19,301 bases of DNA from the NCBI GenBank assembly GCA_050116035.1, contig JASFPJ010000018.1, forward strand, positions 1-19,301. Reading direction: 5' to 3'. Every line of letters begins with the position of its first letter. Within the stretch, counting starts at the first letter, position 1. Below the pieces are notes generated by a model. It worked only from the letters and a program-made list of their open reading frames with translations. It was not told the origin of the DNA and did not search any database. Shown here piece by piece: positions 1 through 7,527 of this stretch. Both the position numbers and the translations under genes were made by a program. This stretch comes from SOIA01 sp050116035. Its GTDB lineage: Bacteria > Acidobacteriota > Aminicenantia > Aminicenantales > Aminicenantaceae.

Positions 1-162
1 CAGTACCTTGACAGTGGTATTCTCAGTCAATGAATCCAGAGCTTCTTTCATCTCTTTCATGGTTGCAATGTTCAAGATATTCAGAGGAGGGCGGTTGATG
101 GTCAGGAAAGCTTTGTCTTCCTTGGCTTCGAAGGTAACGTTTTCGAATTTATTTTGATTCAT
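1..162 (-). CDS. Enoyl-CoA hydratase/isomerase (crotonase) family protein, N-terminal part only; possibly cyclohexa-1,5-diene-1-carbonyl-CoA hydratase
   Basis: Reading the minus strand from the ATG at 162-160 gives 54 codons that run off the left edge. The start is well bounded because an in-frame TAA (174-172) lies four codons upstream. Residues include KAFLTINRPPLNILNIATM, the first beta-strand/helix of the crotonase fold, where NRPP.N is the usual N-terminal signature. The NILNIATM version resembles the dienoyl-CoA hydratases (Dch/BamR) of anaerobic benzoyl-CoA degradation. That fits bamA elsewhere in the window, because the hydratase product is one oxidation step from the BamA substrate. 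The catalytic glutamates lie outside the window, so the substrate assignment is an inference; the family is clear. No good Shine-Dalgarno sequence is seen. The gene is divergent from the Fe-S protein at 615. Confidence 0.75.
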   Translation of the reverse strand, partial: MNQNKFENVTFEAKEDKAFLTINRPPLNILNIATMKEMKEALDSLTENTTVKVL

Positions 163-236
163 ATTATGCGATTAGATAAAGTCCTATAAATCAACATCTT
201 TCGCAGGAATTTTAGAAATAATACATATCACCTGAG

Positions 237-468
237 CCTGTTTCTGTCAACTCTAAAAAACCGAGGGGTCAGGGCTCGACTTTAGACATTTTGACACTGA
301 GATCAGGTTCAGGCTTTGGGCGTTAGGTCTTTGGAGTTGTGTCTTATCTGAATTTCAGGATTTAAGACTTGATCGCAATCTTTTGGCATCAGCTCTAATA
401 AGGCCTGATCCCTGATGCATAACGCCAACGCCTGTTTCTGTCATGTCTAATGTCGAGCCCTGGCCTCA
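237..468. repeat. REP/MITE-like intergenic repeat element with direct and inverted copies
   Basis: A 20-base direct repeat beginning CCTGTTTCTGTCA occurs at 237-256 and 431-450 with two mismatches. The segment 270-288 (CAGGGCTCGAC, one base, TTAGACA) is the reverse complement of 444-462 with 18 of 19 bases matching. Inner partial arms also pair: GGCGTTA at 319-325 with TAACGCC at 420-426, and a looser match around 301-317 with 400-417. The GTCGAG-C-CCTG core flanked by TGTCTAA resembles dispersed REP-type repeats common in intergenic DNA of anaerobic bacteria. Whether it is repeated elsewhere in this genome cannot be seen here. Confidence 0.6.
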
Positions 469-486
469 TTTTTCAAAAGGAGTTTC

Positions 487-515
487 TTGACTTGGAAGGA
501 CTATATTGATATTTT
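487..515 (+). promoter_or_regulatory. Candidate sigma70 promoter for the Fe-S protein operon
   Basis: TTGACT (487-492) is separated by 17 bases from TATTTT (510-515), about 100 bases upstream of the ATG at 615. The -35 hexamer matches five of six consensus bases and the -10 four of six. The preceding bases form TTCTTGAC, which recurs in two other candidate promoters in this window. Confidence 0.4.
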
Positions 516-614
516 GGTATTCTTACAAAGGGAAAATTCTTATTGATTTATCACCAAAAGAGAGAATTAAAATTAAAATGAAAGACCTTTCTGTCTTTTT
601 TTGATGGAGGGAAG

Positions 615-1859
615 ATGAGTGAAGAGAAACCAAGAAAGATCAAAAAGATCCAGTCCACAGGACATATGAGAAAGATTATGGCGGATTATTTCTATGAGCT
701 GGACCATGCCGCAAAGGAAGGTTCGCCCAAAGTCGCATGGTGTTCCAGTGTTGGACCGGCTGAACTTCTGCTGAGTCTAGGGTTTGTCGTCCATTATCCT
801 GAAAATCATGGAGCTGTCTTGGGTTCAACCCGGAAAGCAATGGATTACATTCCTGTGACCAACGCGATCGGCTATTCTCCGGATATCTGTTCCTACCTGA
901 CCAGTGATGTCGGGGCCTTTATCAAGAAAGAGACACCCTTGTCTCAGGGCTATGAGGGAATCGAAGGAGTGGCTAAACCGGATGTTTTGGTCTACAACAC
1001 CAATCAATGCCGCGATGTCCAGGATTGGTTTGACTGGTATTCCAGGGAATTGGGCGTCCCATCCATAGGAATTCATACCTACCGAAACATCGGGGAGATA
1101 AAAGAAGAGTATCTCCATAGCCTTGTCAAGCAGATCGAAAATTTGATTCCCACTCTTGAGAAAATCTCAGGAAATAAATTCGACATCGATAAATTCCGGG
1201 AAGTGCTTTCCCTTTCTAAAGAATGCACCCTTATGTGGAAAAAAGTCCTTGAGGCAAACACGGCCATTCCGGCTCCGATAAGCTTTTTTGATGGGACGAT
1301 TCATATGGGTCCAGCAGTGGTGCTCAGGGGATCACCTCAAGCCGTGGAGTATTACAAAGTGTTGCTCAAGGAGCTCGAGGAGAAGATTGCCAACAAAGAC
1401 GGAGCCGTGGAGGATGAGAAATTCCGCCTTTACTGGGAAGGGATGCCGATCTGGGGTAAGCTGAGAGACCTGGCTGAGTTTTTTATTGATCTACGGTCCG
1501 CCGTTGTGGCCTCGACTTACTGCAACAGCTGGATTTTCGAGTCATTTGATCCCAAAGATCCATTCCTGAGCATGGCCCGGGCGTATACCGAAATTTTCAT
1601 TGTCAGAGACGAGAATTTCAAAGAGGATTACATCGAAAATATGGCCAATATATATAAGTTGGATGGGATTCTCTTCCATGATGCCAAAACCTGTCCGAAT
1701 AATTCCAATAACCGGTACGGGATGCCGGAGAGGCTGGAGAAGAGGCTGAAGATTCCTACTCTCACCATAAACGGAGACCTGAATGACCTGCGGTGTTATT
1801 CAGAGGAACAGGCAAAGACCAATATAGAGGCTTTCATCGAACAGTTAGAGTCGAGATAG
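615..1859 (+). CDS. 2-hydroxyacyl-CoA dehydratase / benzoyl-CoA reductase (BcrC/BadD/HgdB) family Fe-S protein; candidate double-cubane cluster protein
   Basis: This 414-residue protein belongs to the HgdB/BcrB/BcrC superfamily, cytoplasmic Fe-S enzymes that accept very low-potential electrons from an ATP-hydrolysing activator; the activator is the next gene. Family hallmarks are an early W-C-S-S-V-G-P-A-E-L-L segment, DICSYLTSDVG, VYNTNQCRDVQDW and a late HDAKTC motif before a C-terminal helix ending IEAFIEQLE. Seven cysteines are present: C43, C92, C132, C204, C303, C360 and C394. C92, C132 and C360 sit where the usual three [4Fe-4S] ligands lie in dehydratase/reductase subunits. C43, C303 and C394 would be enough for a second cubane. 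Classical enzymes need two such subunits (HgdA/HgdB or BcrB/BcrC), but only one is encoded here. That leaves either a homodimeric double-cubane protein (DCCP/YjiM-like) or a subunit whose partner lies elsewhere. GGAGGG at 606-611 precedes the ATG. The substrate is unknown. Confidence 0.88.
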   Translation: MSEEKPRKIKKIQSTGHMRKIMADYFYELDHAAKEGSPKVAWCSSVGPAELLLSLGFVVHYPENHGAVLGSTRKAMDYIPVTNAIGYSPDICSYLTSDVGAFIKKETPLSQGYEGIEGVAKPDVLVYNTNQCRDVQDWFDWYSRELGVPSIGIHTYRNIGEIKEEYLHSLVKQIENLIPTLEKISGNKFDIDKFREVLSLSKECTLMWKKVLEANTAIPAPISFFDGTIHMGPAVVLRGSPQAVEYYKVLLKELEEKIANKDGAVEDEKFRLYWEGMPIWGKLRDLAEFFIDLRSAVVASTYCNSWIFESFDPKDPFLSMARAYTEIFIVRDENFKEDYIENMANIYKLDGILFHDAKTCPNNSNNRYGMPERLEKRLKIPTLTINGDLNDLRCYSEEQAKTNIEAFIEQLESR

Positions 1860-1964
1860 AATGCGCATAAAGCTTAAGGTGCCAAGAAAAAAATATCGTT
1901 AATCACTACCGAGCGCATGTACATAGTTTTCTTCATTGAGTGAGCCAGTCTCGCTTTTAAAAAT

Positions 1965-2741
1965 ATGAAATATTTTACAGGAATTGATGTCGGAGCCTCC
2001 ACCACTAAAGCCGTCATTATCGATGGAAAGAAAGATGTTCTGGGTCATTCGGTAAAATATTCCGGCGCAGATTTTAAGGCTGCCGCTGAAAAATCTTTCA
2101 CTGAAGCTCAGAAGCAGGCCAGAAAAAAAACCCAGGATAATTCTTTTGTCGTTTCCACTGGATACGGAAGACGGAATGTCACTTTTGCCAATGATACCAG
2201 GACAGAGATCAGCTGCCATGCCAAAGGCAGCTATTTTTATTTTCCACAAGCGCACACCCTGATCGATATCGGAGGACAGGACAGCAAAATCATTAAAGTC
2301 AATGATGCCGGGAAGAGGACGGGATTCAAAATGAACCGCAAGTGCGCGGCGGGCACGGGGGCCTTTCTCGAGGAAATGGCCAACCGCCTTAAGATCAAGA
2401 TGGAGAAGCTGAATGAACTTGCGGAAAAGTCGGAGAAAGACGTCCAGATCGGAAGCTACTGCACAGTGTTCTCCGCCACGGAGATCCTGACGAAGATAAG
2501 AGAAGGAGTGGAGGTGAGAGACCTGGTTAAAGGAATTTTTAGCTCGGTCATAAAAAGGGCGTTCGAGATGGACCCCTTGGAGGGGAACATAGTCATGACC
2601 GGCGGAGTCGTGGCTTACAATCCTTTTTTTGTTTCGATGTTTGAGGAAAAACTCAGAAAAGAGGTTTTTGTGCCCCCTCTTCCTCAATTAACAGGTGCCT
2701 TTGGAGCCGCCTTATACGCTTTAGAATTAAAAGGAGGTTAA
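1965..2741 (+). CDS. BadF/BadG/BcrA/HgdC-type ATPase, [4Fe-4S] activator/reductase
   Basis: This is a 258-residue ASKHA-fold ATPase that, as a homodimer bridging one [4Fe-4S] cluster, pumps single electrons into its Fe-S partner at the cost of ATP. Visible motifs are GIDVGASTTK (6-15, phosphate-1), DIGGQDSK (101-108, phosphate-2), CAAGTGAFLE (127-136) and MTGGVVAYNP (211-220, adenosine motif). C127 and C166 fall at the positions of the two cluster cysteines of the Acidaminococcus activator HgdC, and the length matches that protein (about 260 residues). A single activator gene points to a homodimer as in HgdC or YjiL, not the BcrA/BcrD heterodimer of class I benzoyl-CoA reductase. It lies 105 bases after the Fe-S protein, its likely partner. 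No clear Shine-Dalgarno sequence precedes this start, but the family N-terminus fixes it. Confidence 0.93.
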   Translation: MKYFTGIDVGASTTKAVIIDGKKDVLGHSVKYSGADFKAAAEKSFTEAQKQARKKTQDNSFVVSTGYGRRNVTFANDTRTEISCHAKGSYFYFPQAHTLIDIGGQDSKIIKVNDAGKRTGFKMNRKCAAGTGAFLEEMANRLKIKMEKLNELAEKSEKDVQIGSYCTVFSATEILTKIREGVEVRDLVKGIFSSVIKRAFEMDPLEGNIVMTGGVVAYNPFFVSMFEEKLRKEVFVPPLPQLTGAFGAALYALELKGG

Positions 2742-2742
2742 A

Positions 2743-4824
2743 ATGCTTGATGCGTTATTTAAACCAAGGTCGGTAGCCATCATTGGAGCGTCGAATAATC
2801 CTCTGAGTATTGGCCATATTGTGATACAGAACCTTCTTAACCACAATTTTAAAGGTCCCATATATCCGATTAATCCCAAATCCAAGTTCATCAAGAGTTT
2901 CAAAGCGTATACTTCTGTTATGGAAATCCCCGATGAAGTTGACCTGGTGAACATCTCCATAAAGAACACTCTCGTTCCCTATGTCCTCGAGGAGTGCGGG
3001 AAGAAAGGAGTCAAGTTCGCCATCGTCCATACAGCCGGCTTTAAGGAAGTCGGTGAAGAAGGGCTTCAGCTGGAAAGGCAGATTGTCGAAATTGCCCATA
3101 AGTACGGGATGCGTATCTATGGCCCGAACTCACAGGGCATTCAGAATTCCGACCCGGCCATATCTGTCTACGCCAATTTTACTTTTGTGCCGATGAGCCC
3201 CGGAAATATTTCAATTGTTGCCCAGAGCGGGGGAGTGGGAGAGACCTTGAAGCTGCATCTCTACCGAATCGGTAAAGGAATCAGGATGTATTCCAGTTTT
3301 GGCAATGAAGCCGATGTCAGCATGAATGAGATCATCGATTACTACGGCCAGGACGAGGAGACAAAGGTTATCATGGTCCACATCGAGACGATGAAAGATC
3401 CAGAGGGTTTTCTGGAGGTGGCCAGTCGAGTCACCAGGAAAAAGCCCATCCTCGCCCTGAAGACGGGAAAGACGTCGGAAGGAACTAAAGCGGTTGCTTC
3501 TCATACAGGTTCTCTCATCGAACAGGAGACCATAGCCGATGTGATTTTCAAGAAGAGCGGAGTCCTCCGCTTTCATTCCCAGGAAGATATGATCGATGCG
3601 GCTATTGCCTTTTCCAACCAGCCCGTTCCGAAAGGAGATAGAGTCGTGATCGTCACCAACACGGGCGGCCCAGCCATAATTGCGGTTGATGAATGCATCA
3701 ACGCCGGGCTAAAGCTGGCTAAGTTGAGTCCGAGGACAGTCACAACTCTAAAGAAACTCGTGTTCCAGGAAGCGATCGTCTCTAATCCAGTCGATGTCGT
3801 GGCCACAGCCGGACCCGAACAGTATGGAGGCACGGTCGAGGCCCTGCTTAAAGATCCGAACATTGACTCGCTCCTGCTGGTTTTCGTCACGGCTCCGTTT
3901 GTTGACTGTGAGGGGATTGCCCGTAAGCTCGGTGAGTTGGGCAGGACGTCCCAGAAGCCGGTGGTCTGTCAGGTGATGACCATCGAGAAGTGGCAGGAGG
4001 TCATCCGTCTTATCCGGGATGGCAATATTCCTGTCTATGACTTTGCCGAGACAGCAGCCAGAGCCCTTTCGGCGATGACCGAATACGGAAAATTCATCCA
4101 GAAGAAAAGCCCTGTCTACAAGAAGTACAGAGTGGTGAAGAAAAAAGCTTCGGAGATACTCGAACGTCAGAAAGGAAAGGATAAATTCCTGCCCCAGGAC
4201 GTGGTGTTCGAGCTTTTGAGGTGCTATGGTATCCCGACTGTCCCATCTGTGAAGGTCAAGAAAGAGGGGCAGTTGGAAAAGGCCGCGGAGAAAATTGGCT
4301 ATCCGCTGGTTCTTAAAGTGGATTCTGAAAAGATCGTTCATAAAACAGAAGTGGGTGGTGTTGCAGTTGATCTCAAGGATAAAAAGGAACTTCTTTCTTC
4401 TTTTAAGAAAATGGCCAGGAAGTTTGCCAGGCATAAGCCCAGCTACATCCTCCAGACGTATATGGCTGAAGGCCAGGAAGTGATCATGGGAGCCAAAGCG
4501 AACCCAGGCCTCCATCCCACGATCATGTTTGGCTTGGGGGGTGTGTTTGTTGAGGTTCTCAAAGATGTTCAGTTCAGACTGGCGCCCCTCTCTCAGGAAG
4601 ATGCCCTGGAGATGATTCAATCCATCAAGGGATTTCCGATATTACAGGGAGCAAGAGGAGAGAAGGCTGTGGATGTTGATAAGCTTGTTGAAATACTGGT
4701 CAGACTTTCCCAGCTGGCCTCTGATTTTCCTGAAGTAAACGAAATGGACCTCAATCCCGTCTTTGCTCTTGAGAAGGGCAAAGGAGCGGTTGTGGTTGAT
4801 GCCCGCCTCCGAATCGTCCGGTAA
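2743..4824 (+). CDS. ADP-forming acyl-CoA synthetase (acetate-CoA ligase type, fused alpha-beta)
   Basis: A 693-residue single-chain NDP-forming acyl-CoA synthetase, which interconverts acyl-CoA + ADP + Pi with acid + CoA + ATP. In order it has a CoA-binding Rossmann domain (about 5-135, IIGAS at 13-17), succinyl-CoA-ligase-like domains (about 150-450) and a C-terminal ATP-grasp domain (about 475-690). The phosphorylated histidine is H254 in VASHTGSL. A second conserved histidine lies in the IVHKTEVGG loop of the ATP-grasp part. The usual GPNC motif reads GPNSQG here, a tolerated variant. It starts two bases after the activator stop with a perfect AGGAGG inside the upstream coding end, so the two are cotranscribed. 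It could activate an aromatic or dicarboxylic acid, or recover ATP from the final acyl-CoA. The substrate cannot be read from sequence. Confidence 0.9.
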   Translation: MLDALFKPRSVAIIGASNNPLSIGHIVIQNLLNHNFKGPIYPINPKSKFIKSFKAYTSVMEIPDEVDLVNISIKNTLVPYVLEECGKKGVKFAIVHTAGFKEVGEEGLQLERQIVEIAHKYGMRIYGPNSQGIQNSDPAISVYANFTFVPMSPGNISIVAQSGGVGETLKLHLYRIGKGIRMYSSFGNEADVSMNEIIDYYGQDEETKVIMVHIETMKDPEGFLEVASRVTRKKPILALKTGKTSEGTKAVASHTGSLIEQETIADVIFKKSGVLRFHSQEDMIDAAIAFSNQPVPKGDRVVIVTNTGGPAIIAVDECINAGLKLAKLSPRTVTTLKKLVFQEAIVSNPVDVVATAGPEQYGGTVEALLKDPNIDSLLLVFVTAPFVDCEGIARKLGELGRTSQKPVVCQVMTIEKWQEVIRLIRDGNIPVYDFAETAARALSAMTEYGKFIQKKSPVYKKYRVVKKKASEILERQKGKDKFLPQDVVFELLRCYGIPTVPSVKVKKEGQLEKAAEKIGYPLVLKVDSEKIVHKTEVGGVAVDLKDKKELLSSFKKMARKFARHKPSYILQTYMAEGQEVIMGAKANPGLHPTIMFGLGGVFVEVLKDVQFRLAPLSQEDALEMIQSIKGFPILQGARGEKAVDVDKLVEILVRLSQLASDFPEVNEMDLNPVFALEKGKGAVVVDARLRIVR

Positions 4825-4843
4825 AAGGGGTCCGGCCCCTTTT
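4823..4843 (+). terminator. GC-rich hairpin after the synthetase gene (terminator or REP-like)
   Basis: AAAAGGGG (4823-4830) and CCCCTTTT (4836-4843) form a perfect 8-bp stem with a TCCGG loop, overlapping the stop codon of the synthetase. The T run lies in the 3' arm and not after it, so it may terminate in both directions or be part of a repeat. Confidence 0.6.
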
Positions 4844-4848
4844 CAAAT

Positions 4849-4871
4849 AAATTGGGGACAGTCCCCAATTT
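4849..4871. repeat. Palindrome, copy 1 of the ATTGGGG-CAGT-CCCCAAT repeat
   Basis: AAATTGGGGAC (4849-4859) and GTCCCCAATTT (4861-4871) are perfect 11-base inverted arms around a single A, followed by two more Ts. A near-identical copy lies at 18906-18930. It ends 13 bases before the symporter start, so it could act as a second terminator or as a REP element. Confidence 0.7.
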
Positions 4872-4884
4872 TTGACAAAGCAGA

Positions 4885-6300
4885 ATGAATTGGATTCCTT
4901 TGAGTATTGTCTTTTTTTACATTGTTCTTCTCTACGTTATCACCTGGGTCACCCGACGCCTGAGCCGGGGAGGGATGATTGCCTATCTCCTGGCAGGCCG
5001 GAACCTCCCTTACTGGGTAGTGGCGCCGCTACTTGCCGGTTTAGCCGTGGGTGGAGCCTCGACCGTTGGAGTCGCACAAAATGCCTACACGAATGGGATA
5101 TCAGCCGGTTGGTACAATGCAGCCTGGGCTGTGGGTGCGATCCTGGTGGGCCTTATTGCGGCGAGCCGCTACCGGCAAATGGAGGTGAGTACTCTTCCCG
5201 AGCTTTTTGAAAGACATTACAGTGTTCCGGGCCGGGTTATCGGAGTGATCGGCCAGCTTGTGTTGCAGATTGTCATCACTTCCCTTCAGTACATTGCCGG
5301 TGGTGCTATACTCTCTTCCCTCCTTCCCAATGTGTTCACTTTTGAGACCGGTATGTTTGTTACGGCAGTCGTTTTTGTGGGCATCACCTTGATCGGAGGA
5401 TTTTGGGCGGCTGGTTTGACCAACATCATCAACGTGATTCTCATCTACATCGGGGTTCTCTTGGGGGCTGTTATCGCCGTAGGAAAGATTGGAGGATTCG
5501 GTGAGCTTGTTGCAAAGCTCCCCTCCGGACATGGGGGCTTTGACCTTGGCGCGATCGGCTGGATTGTTATCTTCGGCTGGTTTTTAGTGATGGGCACCAT
5601 GGCTTTTTCTGTTCAGTCTGTTGCTCAGATTTCCTTTGCGGGGAAAGACTCCTCTTCTGCCCGGAAGGGATTCATCCTGGGCGGTCTGATCATTTTCCCT
5701 GTAGGTTTCATCAGTGCTGTTATCGGAATTGCCGCTACCATTCTTCATCCGGGGCTTGCCACTACTGCCGAAGCCCTGCCTCGCACTGTCTTGAGCCTGA
5801 GTCCGGTAGTAGCTGGACTCGTGCTCGCCGGACTCTGGGCTGCGGATGTCTCTACGGCCTCTGCTCTACTTGTGGGGAGCGCGACTCTAGTCGTGGGGGA
5901 TTTGATCAAAAGGTTTTTTGCTCCTGATCTAAAAGAAAAGGGAGAAAGAATAGTCTCTCGGGTTTCAGTGTTGGTTTTGAGCATTTTCACCTACATTCTG
6001 GCGATTTCTGTTTCCGAGGAGATTCTGAATACGCTACTGATTGGTTTATGCTTGACCACAGCTTACACTCTGGTGACATTGATGACTCTTTTCTGGCCAA
6101 AAGTATGCCGGCGCGGCCATGCTTTCTGGACTCTTCTCACTTCCATGTCTGTTCTTGCCCTCTGGCTGATTTTCCCCCAGATTCCTGTTTTTTTTAGAGA
6201 AATCCACCTTCCTCATCCCATCTTTATCTGCTGGATAGTGAGTCTGTTGACTTTTTTATGTGTCGCCATTATAGATAGGAGACACATAAAATTAGATTAA
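4885..6300 (+). CDS. Sodium:solute symporter (SSS/SLC5 family)
   Basis: This 471-residue polytopic inner-membrane protein has about 12-13 hydrophobic segments spread over its whole length. Family features are the N-terminal transmembrane segment with an out-facing start (WIPLSIVFFYIVLL), the AYLLAGRNLPYW loop after it, GLAVGGASTVGVAQ in TM2, a STLPELFERHY loop and a Q-S-V-A-Q-I segment in the middle. This family imports monocarboxylates, amino acids and sugars with Na+. Next to a CoA ligase and near benzoyl-CoA genes, an organic or aromatic acid is the most plausible cargo, but that is inference. The start keeps the complete first transmembrane segment. There is no recognisable Shine-Dalgarno sequence, and two palindromes separate it from the upstream gene, so expression may be independent or weak. 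Confidence 0.88.
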   Translation: MNWIPLSIVFFYIVLLYVITWVTRRLSRGGMIAYLLAGRNLPYWVVAPLLAGLAVGGASTVGVAQNAYTNGISAGWYNAAWAVGAILVGLIAASRYRQMEVSTLPELFERHYSVPGRVIGVIGQLVLQIVITSLQYIAGGAILSSLLPNVFTFETGMFVTAVVFVGITLIGGFWAAGLTNIINVILIYIGVLLGAVIAVGKIGGFGELVAKLPSGHGGFDLGAIGWIVIFGWFLVMGTMAFSVQSVAQISFAGKDSSSARKGFILGGLIIFPVGFISAVIGIAATILHPGLATTAEALPRTVLSLSPVVAGLVLAGLWAADVSTASALLVGSATLVVGDLIKRFFAPDLKEKGERIVSRVSVLVLSIFTYILAISVSEEILNTLLIGLCLTTAYTLVTLMTLFWPKVCRRGHAFWTLLTSMSVLALWLIFPQIPVFFREIHLPHPIFICWIVSLLTFLCVAIIDRRHIKLD

Positions 6301-6442
6301 GCTTATGAGGGAATGTTTTTCCTGTTGAGCCCTTGTATGGAAGGCTCTGTCAGGTTATTCGGTGAGACCGCTTTACCCTGGGACCTGCTTTCCGTCTTGA
6401 TTCAAGGCGAAATGGCTTTAAACAAAATCACCCTGAATATCT

Positions 6443-7126
6443 CTATTTCCACCAGCCTCTTCTATAGCCATAATCTCTCCAGATGAATCTTCCTAAGCCC
6501 CGGCCGCATGGACCCCTGCCCCATCTGATGTTGCCATAGTATCCTCTGCCATAACCCCTGAGATCACTCCAACCGAGTCTTCCTTGTCCTCGTCCATAGT
6601 ATCCTCTGCCATAGATTCTGCCATAGCCCCCGCCTATATCCTGTCGATAGAATCCTCTGCCATAGAAAGCCTGACCGAATCGGCCTGCTCTGCGTCCGTA
6701 AAAATCCCTGTCGTATCCAAAATCTCTGTAATAAGAATCAATTATTCCTTTTTGCTCTTCAGTTAATAAATTTCTGACTTTTTCATAATAAGAGCTTTCC
6801 TTCTCTGCAATTGCATTTTCAATTTTGATTATCTCGTTGATTTTGGTCTCTATCTTTTGTTCGTCTGGATTAGCCCGGTTATACAGTTGCTGAAGTTCCA
6901 GATCCTTTACTCTGAGTTCAGAAAGCAGGGGTGAGATTTCTTTCTCTAGATTCAACTCCAATTCCTCAATCTTTATTCGCTGGGTTTCTGTCAGTTTGAG
7001 GTCGTAATAATCGTAGTCTCTGTACCGATATGGATTATCTCTGTAATATCTTTGTGCCAATACGACCTGGGAAATTGACATGATGAATATTATGCCGAGA
7101 GCGATGACCAATATGTTTTTCCTCAT
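6443..7126 (-). CDS. Secreted Spy/CpxP-like periplasmic protein with Gly/Arg/Tyr-rich C-terminus
   Basis: A 227-residue protein on the minus strand. Residues 1-24 form a signal peptide (MRKN, hydrophobic stretch, VVLA-Q likely cleavage). Residues 45-135 are a charged helical region bounded by LTETQ (45-49) and LTEEQ (121-125), the LTxxQ motif of Spy/CpxP-type periplasmic stress chaperones and metal-resistance sensors. Residues 137-227 are almost entirely Gly, Arg, Tyr and Phe in repeats such as YGRGYYGR. Members of this group with such tails occur in many anaerobes, with unknown function. AAAGGAGGG lies just upstream of the ATG. It is convergent with the symporter and unrelated to the catabolic genes around it. 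A role in envelope stress or metal/polyanion binding is possible. Confidence 0.75.
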   Translation of the reverse strand: MRKNILVIALGIIFIMSISQVVLAQRYYRDNPYRYRDYDYYDLKLTETQRIKIEELELNLEKEISPLLSELRVKDLELQQLYNRANPDEQKIETKINEIIKIENAIAEKESSYYEKVRNLLTEEQKGIIDSYYRDFGYDRDFYGRRAGRFGQAFYGRGFYRQDIGGGYGRIYGRGYYGRGQGRLGWSDLRGYGRGYYGNIRWGRGPCGRGLGRFIWRDYGYRRGWWK

Positions 7127-7483
7127 GGTTTTCCCTCCTTTAAATAGTTTATTAAACGTGAAATAATATCATAATTAATTTCCTTTTTCTAATCTAAGAT
7201 TAATATGATGAATGGAGAAAATGTTCATAGAATTCGGAATGGGGATGGCCGGGGCTTTGCTAATTGAAATTAAATCAATAAGATAGATCCATTTTTGAGG
7301 ATTAGTTTCAGGCCTTAAATCGCATTTTTAGATTGATAAGGATTTCCTTTTGGAACAGCCAGCAGATGTGTCAAAATTTCTCCATCTTTCCCTTGGCTGT
7401 TGTAAAAAAAGGAGTTTATTCTTTTTTTGGAATTAATTATTATTAGAAAAATGCATCAGGGCGTAAGGAATTTAGAATTTTTC

Positions 7484-7510
7484 TTGACAGAAGCATCTTC
7501 TTTTGATTAT
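7484..7510 (+). promoter_or_regulatory. Candidate promoter of the molybdenum hydroxylase operon
   Basis: A perfect TTGACA (7484-7489) is followed by GATTAT (7505-7510), which matches four of six -10 bases, but the spacer is only 15 bases. The -35 lies in TTCTTGACA, as in two other candidate promoters here. The short spacer would fit a promoter that needs an activator or is under repressor control. Confidence 0.35.
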
Positions 7511-7527
7511 GGTTGGCAACCAATAAT
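7506..7527. promoter_or_regulatory. Operator-like palindrome overlapping the -10 region
   Basis: ATTAT-GGTTG (7506-7515) pairs with CAACC-ATAAT (7517-7521 and 7523-7527) around a central G, with one unpaired A at 7522. Ten-base arms directly over the proposed -10 are typical of a binding site for a dimeric repressor (TetR, MarR or GntR type). No regulator gene lies in the window. Confidence 0.5.

Larger units (their letters stand above)
163..614. other. Divergent intergenic region with REP-like repeats
   Basis: These 452 bases separate two divergent genes and carry no convincing ORF. They contain a direct repeat (237-256 and 431-450), inverted arms (270-288 against 444-462) and a candidate promoter (487-515) for the gene at 615. 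The rest is AT-rich on both flanks with nothing recognisable. Confidence 0.6.

Noticed and set aside
1861..1902. Possible 13-codon ORF between the Fe-S protein and the activator
   Set aside because: It is too short and has no ribosome site or recognisable motif.
1899..2687. Long minus-strand open frame (262 codons) over the activator gene
   Set aside because: It is antisense to a gene with all ATPase motifs. Its translation shows no recognisable domain and no ribosome site is seen.
615..2741. Annotation as class I benzoyl-CoA reductase
   Set aside because: That enzyme needs BcrA, B, C and D. Only one catalytic-type subunit and one HgdC-like activator are present.
3748..4620. Minus-strand open frame of 290 codons inside the acyl-CoA synthetase
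   Set aside because: It is a shadow of the synthetase reading frame with no family signature in the translation.
7404..7428. A-run/T-run hairpin as a terminator
   Set aside because: The stem is almost all A-T with one G-T pair, and no gene ends just upstream on either strand. It is mentioned only as content of the intergenic region.
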